A program made the position numbers and the translations under genes. Positions 35,114 to 46,213 of a stretch of 64,000 bases of DNA are shown here, one piece after another. Source of the stretch: Jaltomata sinuosa (Eukaryota > Streptophyta > Magnoliopsida > Solanales > Solanaceae); assembly GCA_003996215.1 (NCBI GenBank), contig QJPP01000665.1, forward strand, positions 248,001 through 312,000. The letters are read 5' to 3'. The notes beneath the pieces are model-generated. The model did not search any database. It was not told the DNA's origin and saw only the letters and a list, made by a program, of their open reading frames with translations. How positions within the stretch are numbered: position 1 is the first letter of the stretch; every line of letters begins with the position of its first letter.

Positions 35114-36083
35114 CCCTCCTTGCCATTAAGACACTCCTCGAGGTGATTCTTATCACACTTGTTGCAGGGTAGAAAGGCCCCTTTGCAACACTTCTTTGAG
35201 AATGAGATAATGATGCCCTACCTTTTTTATCATTCCTAGGTCGAGGTGCTAGGGATGGAGCACTAGCTGACAATGGCGCTAGTCTTGACGATCTCTACTA
35301 GAAAGAAGACCAGCTTTCACCACCAGTTCTCTGCTAACTGTACTCAAAGTTACCTGTTCTGTCCCTCTTATTTTCTCTTTCCCTCTCTTTCAGTTTCTCC
35401 TCCTCAATCTGCTGTACATGAGTCATAAGTTTGGAGATATCTATATCCCCAATCAACATAGAAGTCTTACATTCTTTCTTAACCAAATTTGACAATCCAA
35501 AAATGAACTTGCTTATTCTGGCCCTTGGCTCGACTACCATCTTCGGAGCATACCAGGATAGCTGAGTGAATTTCAACCCATCCTCTTTCACTGACATTGA
35601 CCTCTGCCTCAATTTTACAAACTCTTCAGCCTTTTCCTTCCTCAACTCTCTTAAGAAGAATTAATTTAGAAAAACCCCAACAAAACAATTCCAAGTCATA
35701 GGAGTTGCATTTCTACCATGACTGTCCTTCCATTGAGTAAACCAAATGTGAGCCACATCTTTGAGCTGATAGGAAGCTAGCTCTACACTTTCAGTACCAT
35801 TCACCAGTACAATCTTGAGGATCTTCTTCACTTCATCAATGATGTTTTGTGGATCTTCCTCAACCTTTGACCCGAAGAACTCTAGCAGGTTCATACGGAC
35901 AAAATCCGTAACTCGAGCAGCCGACCCATCATTTGGGTTAGCAGGGAATGCAGCCTACTGATTTTCCTGACTGGTCATAGCTTGAGCCAACATCTGAATA
36001 GCATTGTGAAATTCAACATTTGTAACCTCATAGTCTAGAACTGGAGGGTTAGCATTCCTTGCATTGTTTCTTTGTGGAGACAA
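35070..36083 (-). pseudogene. gag of element D
   Basis: On the minus strand the capsid part runs from about 36083 (NNARNANPPVLDYEVTNVEFHNAIQMLAQAM, then DFVRMNLLEFFGSKVEEDPQNIIDEVKKIL) through 35661-35894 and 35334-35645. Two zinc knuckles lie at 35070-35166. The first is CNKCDKNHLEEC, intact apart from spacing. In the second, CFGCGQLGY*LKEC, the His is Tyr and a stop follows. Further stops and a lost start codon (ATA at about 36085) show it is dead. Confidence 0.75.
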
Positions 36084-36278
36084 TATCTAAAATGTGTAAA
36101 TCGTGAATTAGAAAAATAACTAAAGTCAAACTCTATCGCACGATAAAGAGCATAAAAGAAGGAAAATTTACTAAAACACCTTGTAGCCTCTCTCTCGTAA
36201 GTGTGGCGCACTTCACACCCATGAAAAAGATTCTACTAAACATGATTTTTCAGACATCCTAGAACTCTTGAACTTAGG
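36084..36278 (-). other. Leader between primer site and gag of element D
   Basis: About 200 bases, no gene. Matches in style the leader of element F (14010-14146), with 'GAGAGAGGCTACAAGG' read on the minus strand at about 36180-36195. Confidence 0.55.
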
Positions 36279-36290
36279 GCTCTTATACCA
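36279..36290 (-). other. Primer-binding site of element D (tRNA-iMet type)
   Basis: The minus strand reads TGGTATAAGAGC, 11 of 12 bases of the initiator-Met site, four bases after the LTR end. Confidence 0.85.
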
Positions 36291-36294
36291 GGTT

Positions 36295-38373
36295 TTTCAT
36301 GATTTGAGTCTACACCCTGGATATCATACGGTACTTGGAATCACAAGTGATCACAAGATAACCCTTGGCACTATCATAAGGCTAAATAACATACTAATAC
36401 CAAGCAAAAGCATAAAACATAAGTAGTGGACTATATCAAATATATAGTTAGATGAAATCTCTGAAGTATATTTAAAACCAAAGGAAAATAGTAACTACAT
36501 AACTGACTACGTATGAAAGCCTCTACTACTATAAAAGAGGAGTTGCTGGGACAATACCCCAACTAACTCGAAATTATTTGAATGAAAATACTGAAAGAAC
36601 TAAAAATAAAACTGAACTCCAGGTCCTTGAATTAGGAGGACTCACCAAGCTGGCTGGGTGTGTTGCTGGACTACTAGCCATGAGTCTGGGAGCGGGCTGC
36701 CAAATCTACATCATGAAAGGATGCAACACAAAGAAAGTATGCGATTAGTACTATGAAATATACTGTGTATGCAAGATGATGCATTAGATTTACATCATAA
36801 GAAACACATGTATTCTAAAAGTATAACTGAACATTGGATTAAATATGAACACTTGAGAATGCATAAGTCAAAACTGTATAACATAGTTTGTTTCTAAAGA
36901 ACATATTTGAACTGTAAGACGTAGGAAATTATGATAATCAAGTACAAGTAAAGCTGCTATTTTGGGGGAGTTTCTTATAATCGACATAAATCATGCGAGC
37001 AACATGGAGTCCAACTTCTAGGCCCTAGTTGTAGAGATGCTCTATACCTTGCCACCAGTATAAACATAACTAGGGTGAATCCACTAAACTGAGCCCAAAG
37101 GGCTAAGGGTGACACTCTCTAGCGAGGACCCATTTATCCTACGGTGACATTTAATTATGGGACTTGAGTTATCTGGGATCCTTGTTCACTCGGTGCTAAG
37201 TACTACTCTTAAAATTGTATTTACTATTTGCTCATAGCTAGATAAACTATTTGTTAAAAATAAGTATGAACTAGTAAAATAATTATTTTGCTGAAATTCT
37301 GAAAATACTGAGCTAGTCATGCTATATTTTCCTAAATTCTGAGATCATAATTGCTAAAACATACTGATAATAGGATGAAATTTGTCAAATCATGCATAGT
37401 TATTTCAAAATCAAATACTGAATTGAAAACCCCTTTGATATCATGCATAATCATTTGTAATAAGGACCATGATCATAAAACAACATAGGAAAATTGAAGA
37501 TCAAAGAATAGTCATAGTTCGGTAAAAATCCTAAATCATAGAGTCATGGAATTTGTATTGAAAAGATGAGGTTTTGGGCATAAGGGTAAAATTAACCCTT
37601 ACTAAATATCCACATACCTGAATACTTGAAGAACTTTGAACTAGAACTTTGGAGATTGGGACCTGAAGAAGAAACTCTAGGCCTGAAGTCTGAGAGAACG
37701 CTCTGTTTTCTTTCTGAAATTAAATCATGGGAATGAAGGGGGAAAGGGTTGAATAATCTGATAAAAGCTCCCCCTCTTAGAGACTTAAAATGACATAGTA
37801 TAGGACATAAAAGTGGGAAAAAGACTAAACTACTCCCAATGAACAATTTTAAAATAACTGAAATCAGAGATTCCACAGTTGGGTCTACAGTTCATGATCT
37901 CGATCTATGGACCATGGACTGATCTATGGTTCTACCTTGGAAATCTGATGGTATTCTGAAGTTATTCCACGGTTGATAATGAGAGACCGTAAACCAGGTC
38001 TACGGACCGTCTTGTTGTCCGTGATTTATTTTAAGATTTTTTAGGGTCTTTTGAACCTTGGGTCTACGGCTGAGATGACAGGTCGTAGAACTATTTGACG
38101 GGTCATCAACTGACCCATGCTACTCAGGTGGAAAATGAAACCTTTCTGATGGTGGTTCCATGGTTGGAAAAATGAACCATTATTCCAGATGATGAACCAT
38201 CGAGTCACCCATGGTAACCTAGGAAAACAAAGTGGGAGGAGGCTATTCTGCGGTTCATTCCATGGGCTGCCTTCCTGGACGATGGTCTGTGGACTTGACC
38301 GTAAACCATATAAATACTAAAAAAAATTTGCTAAGTGTTGTATACATGTTGGTTCAGGTTCTGAGGTGTTACA
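36295..38373 (-). repeat. 5' LTR of element D
   Basis: Minus strand starts TGTAACACCTCAGAACC at 38373. It pairs with 25176-27245; the distal end shows 'TCATGAAA' instead of 'CATGACA'. Short GGTCCGT-type words cluster at about 37880-38300. Confidence 0.9.
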
Positions 38374-38378
38374 GGACC

Positions 38379-38900
38379 CTAATTCACCTCGTACTTCTTG
38401 AAAGCATCCCAGGAGCATTATAAATACGAGTGGATCTGAGTATTTCATTTCACCTATAAATGGATGGACATTCAGATCAAACCATACATACATTGGAAAA
38501 TGTGTTGAAATCTTGGGTCCTCAAGTTTGGTGGTAGTTGGGACAAATGTCTACCTTTGACGGAGTTTGCTTACAATAACATCTTTCAAGCAAGTATACAG
38601 ATGGCATTTTACCAAGCATTATATGGAAGACTATATTGATCTCCTATTAGGTGGTTTGAAGCTAGTGAGGCAAAGATATTGGGTCAAAATTTGGTGAAGT
38701 CTGCGATTGACAAGGTCCAATTAATTTGATAGAGATCGCTAGCAGCCCAGAGTATATAAACATAATATGTGGATAAAAGACATCGAGAGTTAGGGTTTTC
38801 ACTAGAAGATCATGTGTTCTTACAGGTATCACCAATGAAAGGTGTTTTGAGATTCGAGAAGAAGAAAATATTATGTCCGAGATATATTGGGCCATATGAG
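38379..38900 (+). pseudogene. Integrase, second half, of element C
   Basis: Resumes after element D with FTSYFLKASQEHYKYEW and then the 'DG.SDQTIHTLENVLKSW' block. The third catalytic residue, normally Glu in 'GQSE', is Asp (GAT 38475-38477). Stops at about 38382 and 38457-38459 interrupt it. Together with the first half, all three DDE positions differ from the consensus. Confidence 0.8.
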
Positions 38901-38929
38901 ATACTTGATAAAATTAGTGTTATTGCATA

Positions 38930-39234
38930 TCGTTAAGTTGTTGTCAGTACATTCAGTATTTCATGTGTCTGTGCTACAAAAGTATATACCAAACCCCTCA
39001 CACATGCTTGAAGCATCAAACATTTAGTTGGACGAGAAATTAACTTATGAAGAGGATCCAGTATTTTTTAATGGACAAACAAGTAAGGAAGTTGCATTTG
39101 AAAGAGATTGCGACAATGAAGGTAGTATGAAAAAATTTACTAATGAGGAGGCGACATGGGAAGATGAAGAAGTCATGTTAGACAAGTATCCTCACTTATT
39201 TATGTCCACATGTACGTATAGGTTTAAATTCTAG
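38930..39234 (+). pseudogene. Integrase tail and chromodomain of element C
   Basis: Reads SVFHVSVLQKYIPNPSHMLE, then LDEKLTYEEDPVFFNGQTSKEV, then EEATWEDEEVMLDKYPHLF. These are hallmarks of the chromovirus C-terminus. The chromodomain is thought to steer integration to particular chromatin. The last stretch, 39028-39234, is still open for 68 residues. Confidence 0.8.
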
Positions 39235-39249
39235 GATCAAATTTTCATT

Positions 39250-39261
39250 AGGGGGAGAGAA
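39250..39261 (+). other. Polypurine tract of element C
   Basis: AGGGGGAGAGAA lies directly before the LTR start TGTAATGACTT. This is the expected plus-strand primer site. Confidence 0.8.
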
Positions 39262-40011
39262 TGTAATGACTTAAAATAATTGGGCCTCACCCATTTAAAA
39301 TAGTAACGAGTTAAATTACCTAATCCAACCTACTATGATACTTAACCACTAATATATATCCCACCTCCTTAAATCAATCTCCTTAATAATTAATAAACAG
39401 ATTTATAAAAAAGAGAGAAAGAGACGGTGAAAATAAAAGAGAGAGAGAGGCGGTGAAGGGGCATAAATTATTGTGATGCTTTTAACATAAAAGTCTTTTA
39501 CAATGACCCTTTTAGGAACAAAAAAATGAGTATAAATATAGAGGAATGATGCGATAAAGAGAAGAAGAAAACAAAAGAGAGAATGGAAGAAAAGAGAAAG
39601 ATTATTGAGACAAATCAATATCTAGGAGACCCAAATTACTTTCCTCCATTCGTAACTTTTATAAGTAAGTTCTTGATATACATACTCATTGAATTCATCC
39701 TCTTGATTGAGATAAATATTTATAATAATTAGATTTAGAATTAACTAAAAACTAAAATTTTCTTTAAGTCTTTCAACTTTGGGGAAACAAACTGGAAAAC
39801 TATTTTGGTATGAAAACTGGGGGATAGTAACGTTCTTTTATTTTCGAAGTTCCGCCTCATAATATGTTATTAGAGATTGTTGAAATTATTTTCTTAAATA
39901 GAGAATTAGTAGCTTGTGGTGAAATCATATAAAGGAAAAAGACAATTCATTTAGTAATTAGGTGTGTTCGACAATTATAAATCTTATTGCTAGAAGTATT
40001 CAATTTCTTAA
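39262..40011 (+). repeat. 3' LTR of element C, right end cut
   Basis: It starts TGTAATGACTTAAAATAATTGGG and runs about 750 bases until it is cut by LTR E at 40012. It is AT-rich, with a GAGAGA-rich stretch (39410-39450) and no palindrome block. Much shorter than the other LTRs here, it belongs to a different chromovirus branch. Confidence 0.7.
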
Positions 40012-42696
40012 TATCACGATCCAATTATCGGGCCATGTGGGCATCTACTCTAAGAATATAGATAGGAGAATCCTTAGCACCTAATCCAACAGGTAATGCG
40101 GAAATCAAAAGTAAACATGAGAAAATATCCCTTTTAATACTAAAAAAAACTTACAATATTCAGAACAGTAAAACTTTTACAACATAAATACAACGCTACC
40201 TAGGAACTAGTCTAAACAGGTACAAGACCTCTAAGGAGAAATACAAAGTATAAAAAGAAGACACATCTTCCATCATGAAAACAAAGAGTAGAAGCTGCTG
40301 GAGTTCTCCGTTAACCTGTACGTAAGAAACATCACTGATCCTGCAACCAGACTATACCCAAAAAGGTATAGCAAGAGTAGTGTCAGTACAAACAACACAT
40401 ACTGGTAGGCATCATCGGTCGATCCAAAACCACCACATACCATCATAGAAGAAATCAAGAGGAAATATGCACTAAGTTACAAGAATCCAGTCTTTCATCA
40501 TCCACCTTTACCCCCCCCCCTCATGATATTATCACTAAGAACTTACATGTACACTCCCAAGCCTTCCTACCCTGCTCTACTGCTAACACCACATTTAAGA
40601 GACTCTACACAATAACCCCTAGGACTTCCCAAGTCACACTCAACACCAGGACATTCCCAGTCACACTTAACACTAGAACTTCCCAAGTCACACTTGCACT
40701 AAGACTTCCTCAGTCACACTTAACACTAATCTGACAACTAAGTCTAGAACCAGACTACCATCCCTTATTTAGGACAATCACTCTGACACTACAACCAGAA
40801 GTATGCCCAACAACACAATAATTAGACCACATATCTTTATCTTACCCTTTACAAGTACCTGGGCCGCCCAAGGATCCCTATGCTAACACCTACAATATTC
40901 CACATGTAACTCTGATCCCTACAAGGACCGACCTCATATTTAAGTACAACTACCCGGCCTCTCATGGGCCATTATTCAACAATCAAGATTCAAGAATACA
41001 ACCCGGTCCACTCATGAAATCGTCAAAAAAAAACACAATCAATTAATTATAATCAATCTCGTACCAAGCATGGTACCTAAGCCAACTATTATAGAACCCA
41101 TACCAGGCATGGTACCCAAGCCAACCGATATATGTAACCTGTACCAGGCATGGTACCCGATCCAACCAATATGTATTCCATACCATGTGTGGTACCCAAG
41201 ACAACCGAATGTCAAACACAATCCAACAATCAACAATAATGAACAAAAACACACTTGTAAACCAACAAGCAACAAGGACATTTCATTTTACACGATTGCT
41301 AATTGGATATGTAGACATTCCTAATTCCATTCCTTAAAACATACAATGAACATGCAATACCAAGCAACAGTTACCATGTACACATGTAAATGGAAAAACA
41401 ATAACCATCACCTACCCAACAACCTGGTTCATAACCCCAACATTGATATCTTGTCCGAAGACTAACTCCCGATTTGCCCTATAGACACATATATAGTCGC
41501 TACATCAATTCTGGGACCCTTCTTTAAAGTCAAACATAGTTTAGAGAAAACATCCCCTAACATTGAGGCTCCAACTCTTCCTGTTCATTTCGTTCCCTTA
41601 ATTGAATTATTCTCGAAAGACCACTATAACTCAGCCACTTATTTGTTCACAACATTTTTGGTTTCTCGAACCTACCCAACAATCTAGTTCCCTAGAATTA
41701 GAATCACGCACAGTGATATATAAGAATTGGATAAACAACCCACAATATTACCATTTCATCATCAATCATACAACTCAAACACTATATTATTCCTATAGAC
41801 TCCGTGCCCGAAGGCCTAGGCATAAACTCTCCCGTCATTCTACAATAATAATATGTAAGAAAATATGGGTCTATAGCCACCGTGTTAAACCTAACCTACC
41901 TGGACACTAAGCATCAGTGGCAGAGGTCTGAACACTATATTCTGGCTTCGTAAAGGCAATTCCTGATGGAGAACGGACGTAGAATACATGGCTTTGCCCC
42001 TCTTTAGCCGAAATCTTTCCTAACTTTGCCAAAACCTTCATCCATCATGTATACGCCATACCAAGGCCTGATATAAGGGTAAGCCAATAGCGACTAACCT
42101 TTTCTTCCCTACCTCTTCGACCTTCATTCCCTTCCTGCAGCCAAAGTGATAGCGGTTGTAGCATCCACCAGTAATGTGTGAAAGAGGGTAAGATTTCTAT
42201 GTGGATAGGAAGTATCAACACCTTTTGCATCTTTTCATTTGAAAGGAAATATTTAAGAATAATATAGTGTTGGGTCCTGAGGACCAGGATGTATGCATGC
42301 AGTTCGGGAACACTTTGGGGTGAACACCCATCCGAACAAGTAGGGTCAATAGTTCAGCATTTAGGCCATAACCCATGGCTCCCAAGCTTTGGAGCAGCTT
42401 AGGAGGATTTTTGGAGTAACCCTCATATGTTTTCCAACTGAAGAAGAGAAGTCTAAAAATAATATTCATGTTTTCAGCTACTGCCTCTGTCATACCGCTA
42501 TAGCGGTCGGCGAACCACTACAGCGACAGTGCTATAGCAGTAAAATTCCTGCTATAGCATGGTGATGTCAGTCCGGACAAATTTCAAAATCTGAAATTTC
42601 CATCATGTCAACCTCACTTAAATTAAATCTTATTTTAATCACTCCCTAAATCCACAATATGGTGATTTTAGAATGATGATAGGACAGGTCGTTACA
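40012..42696 (-). repeat. 3' LTR E
   Basis: The minus strand starts TGTAACGACCTGTCC (42696) and ends GGATCGTGATA (40012). It contains the CCGCTATAGCGG block (42490-42565), four GGTACC-centred repeat units (41062-41195) and a poly-C tract. Right of it is a decayed pre-LTR hairpin (42720-42733), showing it is a 3' LTR rather than a solo LTR; the flanking 5-mers do not match. Confidence 0.8.
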
Positions 42697-43844
42697 ACAG
42701 ATACCAATTTACCCATTGTTCATTCCCGAATGATCCATAAATAACGAGGAACAAGAAACCAATCTAGGATTCCCATAGGCCTACCTGCACCGCGTAATTA
42801 TAACCCTACGCAAAATATAAAAACTTTCCCCTATTTAGTCATACTGGACTCATTTGGAAATAATATAATCCCGCTCTGTCAAGGAATTCCTTCCTCCGAG
42901 CTATTCAAAAAAAAAATTCGAGTAACCTTTCTTGAGTGACCAAAAAATCTAGGACCTCGTAGAATATTGGAGCAAAAGATATTTCAAATGACTCAGCAAG
43001 GAACTTTTTCGCTCTCATAATGGCCTGCCTTTCTACTATAACGAAAATTATACTTACATAGTAGTACTGCTTTAGCGAGTGGCTGAATGCTATAGCGGTT
43101 GGCAACAATTAAAAGGGGTGAGAAATGGGTTTCATGCCCATTCTACCCCATTTTCATCCAAAAACACTACCCTCATCCCGATCACTCTGATCCCAACGTC
43201 AGAATACTACCCACTTACTTTCTTGCTTTATTGCACGATTATTGATAGTCTTAAGGTAGAAAATGGTTGATTAAAGTAGATATTGTAGTTGATTTTTGAA
43301 TTTGAAAGTAGGTTTGATTTTTGTCGGAATAACGAAGCATGGGTGCTTCCCTTATGTTTACACTGCTTCCACAATGTTCTGGGCATAAGGATTATGGGAT
43401 TTTTGGTCCAAAATAGGTTCAAAATGGCGGGGAATATGAAGGGTTTTTCTTGATGAAAAGTGGTGATTGGGCAAATTTTAGGGGTTATAATGCCCAAATT
43501 TTTGCATAAAATAGTGGTAGGGCACTTTAGGAACACTGATCATGACTTGGAATGTTAAAAATGAAGATTTGGGTCAAGGGACACCATTGTTGCACCCCTT
43601 GAAATTATGGGATGATGAAAACTGCTATAGCGGAACCCACCTGCTACAGTGGTCCCGCTATGGCAGAGAAATTCCTCCTAAAGTGGTACCATCATAGCGG
43701 AGGACCATCTGCTCTAGCGGGAGGCTGCAGACAGTAGTCACCCAGGCATATCCAAGAATAAATTTTCCCCTGTCGAATGTTATTTCCTCACACTTCTAAA
43801 AGTTCTAACCCCACCCCCTGACACATTTCTTGTTGACTTACTAA
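42697..43844. other. Internal non-coding part of E-L before ORF H
   Basis: It holds the hairpin TCATT-CGGG-AATGA on the minus strand (42720-42733), a CTATAG-containing stretch (43060-43100) and a second palindrome block (43620-43725). The order block, spacer, block, then ATGGCTG resembles 16975-17844 in element G. No gene is supported here. Confidence 0.5.
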
Positions 43845-44089
43845 ATGGCTGCCAACCAAGAACGAATTCCTCCCTACGAGAGGTTCCCCAATGATGCTAG
43901 TCGGGAGAGGTTTCGAGATTACCGGTGGACAGGTATATGTTATGAAAGGGACTTCAACATGAGGGGTGTGGAAGAGAAGGCAAATGCCTTCTATCTTAGG
44001 ATTCAGAAATTTGGCTTGGGTTCGTTGGTGTTGGCTCCCCCTTCCGGGGCTTAGGCTGGGTGAGGGAGTTCTATTCCATCCTCCCTACT
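43845..44089 (+). pseudogene. ORF H, N-terminal part (putative plant transposon protein type)
   Basis: Starts at ATGGCTGCC: MAANQERIPPYERFPND..., then FNMRGVEEKANAFYLRIQKFG. After a one-base shift it continues WVREFYSILPT up to 44089, where solo LTR K inserts. I recognise the style of the 'putative plant transposon protein' domain that accompanies plant retroelement ORFs. Its function is not known to me. The C-terminal part continues at 54209. Confidence 0.65.
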
Positions 44090-45227
44090 TGTCACGACCC
44101 AACTACCGGGCCATTCAAGCACCTACTCTAATCCACCTAGATAGGAGAACCCTTACCACCCGAACCAACATGCAAAGCAAAAAAGAAAATAAACCATTAA
44201 ATAAGTCCCTTAATACAAGAGGAATCCCTTTACAAATGTTTGGAAAATCTTTATACAACAGCTTTCGAAAATTTCACAACCTTTAAAACTTACGGAAATT
44301 TATTAACAATATAAACACCCTCCCCAGAACCTAGTCTAAGTCGGTACAAGAGCTTCTACAACATGAACTTATAACATAAAATTGACACAACTCTCCACAT
44401 AGAAGGAAGTAGGAGCTGTTGGAAGATCACCGCAATCCTGAACCTGTGAAACATCACCAACCCTGTAACCAGACTATACCCAAAAAGGTATAGCAAGAGT
44501 AGAATCCGTACAAACACACGTATGGTAGGCATCATCGGCTGACCCGAATTCACTCCTACCATCATATAAAAATCAAGATAAAATGCACAATGTAAATGCT
44601 CCACCCCTTTCAACATCACCTTTATCAATTCCCCCTTTCAGAACCGACCTTCCTAACCTTTAGACTTACCAAGTCACCTTATCCCTAGACTTCCCAAGTC
44701 TCACTTAATCCTTACCAATAACAATGTCCATACCTGGACTACCCTTCCCTTACCCAAGTCAACCGCCTTGACTAGATATTCAGACTTAACCTGGTTAACT
44801 GCCCAACTAAACCACTTATACCCGTAGTATCACTTACCGGTGTCCAGCCCTTCCTGGACCTCTCGGACAACTTTCCATCCTGGTTATAACAACCAACAAC
44901 TACAACCCTAGACTTTCAATCGTACTCCTAATTGACCAATCACATGAAAATCACCTAGCAACCATTGACACATTCAATGAGAACAACAGAGTTATATCTA
45001 ATACCTTTCTAATCGGGAAACCCGGACCCTCCAAGGATCCTCTAACCACACCTAAGTGTTCAACAGGCTACCCAGTCTACACCAAGACCCATCCTTAGCT
45101 TATTAACCACGACAAATTCTTGACCACCATTGACACACTTAACGACAATAAATTGTGAACTTATAACCTCTTTTACATAGTCCGGACACACTAGGATCCC
45201 CCTAACACATCTAGGTGTTAACATGAC

Positions 45228-45730
45228 AACCCAGTCTACACCAAGACCAACTAATAGTTAACATCATAACCCGGTCTACACCAAGACCACCTGATAACAT
45301 AATATAACCACCCAGCCTACACCAAGACCAAACTTAGAATATAATTACCTGGCCTACACCAAGACACAAAAGCATAATATAATATAACAACCCGGCCTAC
45401 ACTAAGACCAAACTCACAATATAATTACCCGGCCTACACCAAGACCAAACTCACAATATAATTACCCGGCCTACACCAAGACCAAAAGCACAATAAAGTA
45501 TAAAAACCCAGCCTACACCAAGACCAAAAGCACAATATAATATAACAACCCGGCCTACACTAAGACTAAACTCACAATATAATTACCCAGCCTACACCAA
45601 CACCAAAAGCACGATATAATATAACAACATGGCCTACACCAAGACCAAACTCACAATATAATTACCCGGCCTACACCAAGACCAAAAGCATAATAAAGTA
45701 TAACAACCCGGCCTACACCAAGACCAAAAG
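45228..45730 (-). repeat. Tandem array of CTACACCAAGACC units in LTR K
   Basis: About 13 units of roughly 36-44 bases, each with 'CCGGCCTACACCAAGACC' and an AT-rich spacer (ACAATATAAT...). Further diverged units may start at about 45060. Not a CRISPR array: the units adjoin without unique spacers. Confidence 0.9.
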
Positions 45731-45829
45731 TAATATCACAATTTATAAACACAACCCAGTCCACTCATGGAACCAACACCAAGTACACAATGCAATAATA
45801 TCAATGAAATGATGCAGTAAAGTAAATCC

Positions 45830-46016
45830 ATACCAGGCATGGTACCTGAGCCAACCGTTAGTATATTCCCATACCAGGTGTGGTACCTAAGCCAACCATT
45901 AGTATCCCATACCCAGGCATGGTACCCGAGCCAACCATTAGTATTCCTGTACCAGGCTTGGTACCCGAGCCAACCATTAGTATTCCCGTACTAGGCGTGG
46001 TACCCGAGCCAATTGA
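45830..46016 (-). repeat. GGTACC-centred tandem repeat in LTR K
   Basis: Five units of about 39 bases, each with a core like CCAGGCATGGTACC followed by 'GAGCCAACC'. Related LTRs have four (E, F) or two (T) units. Confidence 0.9.
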
Positions 46017-46213
46017 ATGTCAATTAATCCACAGTCAAATAATGAACAAACAACTTGTAAAACCATAAACAACACACAGTTCAATTCACAGACTGTTATA
46101 CAGGACTCTTAGACATTCCTAACAATCCCTAAGCAATGTATCTCATACAAGCACTTAGATAAGAGTACACAATATACAACATTTACAGGGATCGTTAATC
46201 ATCACCTACCCCT

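Larger units (their letters stand above)
25176..38373 (-). mobile_element. Element D: complete-length Tekay-like chromovirus, minus strand
   Basis: Paired LTRs: 3' LTR 25176-27245, 5' LTR 36295-38373. Target duplication GGACA (25171-25175) / GGACC (38374-38378), four of five bases. Internal order on the minus strand: primer site, gag, protease, RT, [solo LTR Q], RNase H, integrase, C-terminal domain, pre-LTR hairpin. All genes carry stops or frameshifts. LTRs differ at many positions, so the insertion is not recent. It sits in the integrase gene of element C. Confidence 0.9.
22367..40011 (+). mobile_element. Element C: plus-strand chromovirus split by element D
   Basis: gag end, protease, RT, RNase H and the first half of integrase lie at 22367-25175. 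The second half of integrase, the chromodomain, the polypurine tract and the 3' LTR start lie at 38379-40011. Element D (25176-38373) with its target duplication explains the gap. The 5' LTR and most of gag are missing to the left of 22367, where LTR B ends. The 3' LTR is cut at 40011 by element E-L. Confidence 0.85.

Noticed and set aside
40511..40520. Poly-C tracts at 40511 and 56948 as assembly artefacts
   Set aside because: The tract is at the same place in both LTRs E and L, so it is a family feature.
40007..42701. LTR E as a solo LTR
   Set aside because: Flanking 5-mers (CTTAA and ACAGA) do not match, a decayed pre-LTR hairpin lies on its internal side, and a paired LTR with primer site exists at 56448-57230.
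43228..43536. 102-residue minus-strand ORF near H
   Set aside because: No retroelement motif, low complexity, and sits in the non-coding spacer that matches the layout of element G.
45228..46016. CRISPR-like spaced repeats
   Set aside because: Units are adjacent tandem repeats in a plant LTR without unique spacers; CRISPR does not occur in this context.
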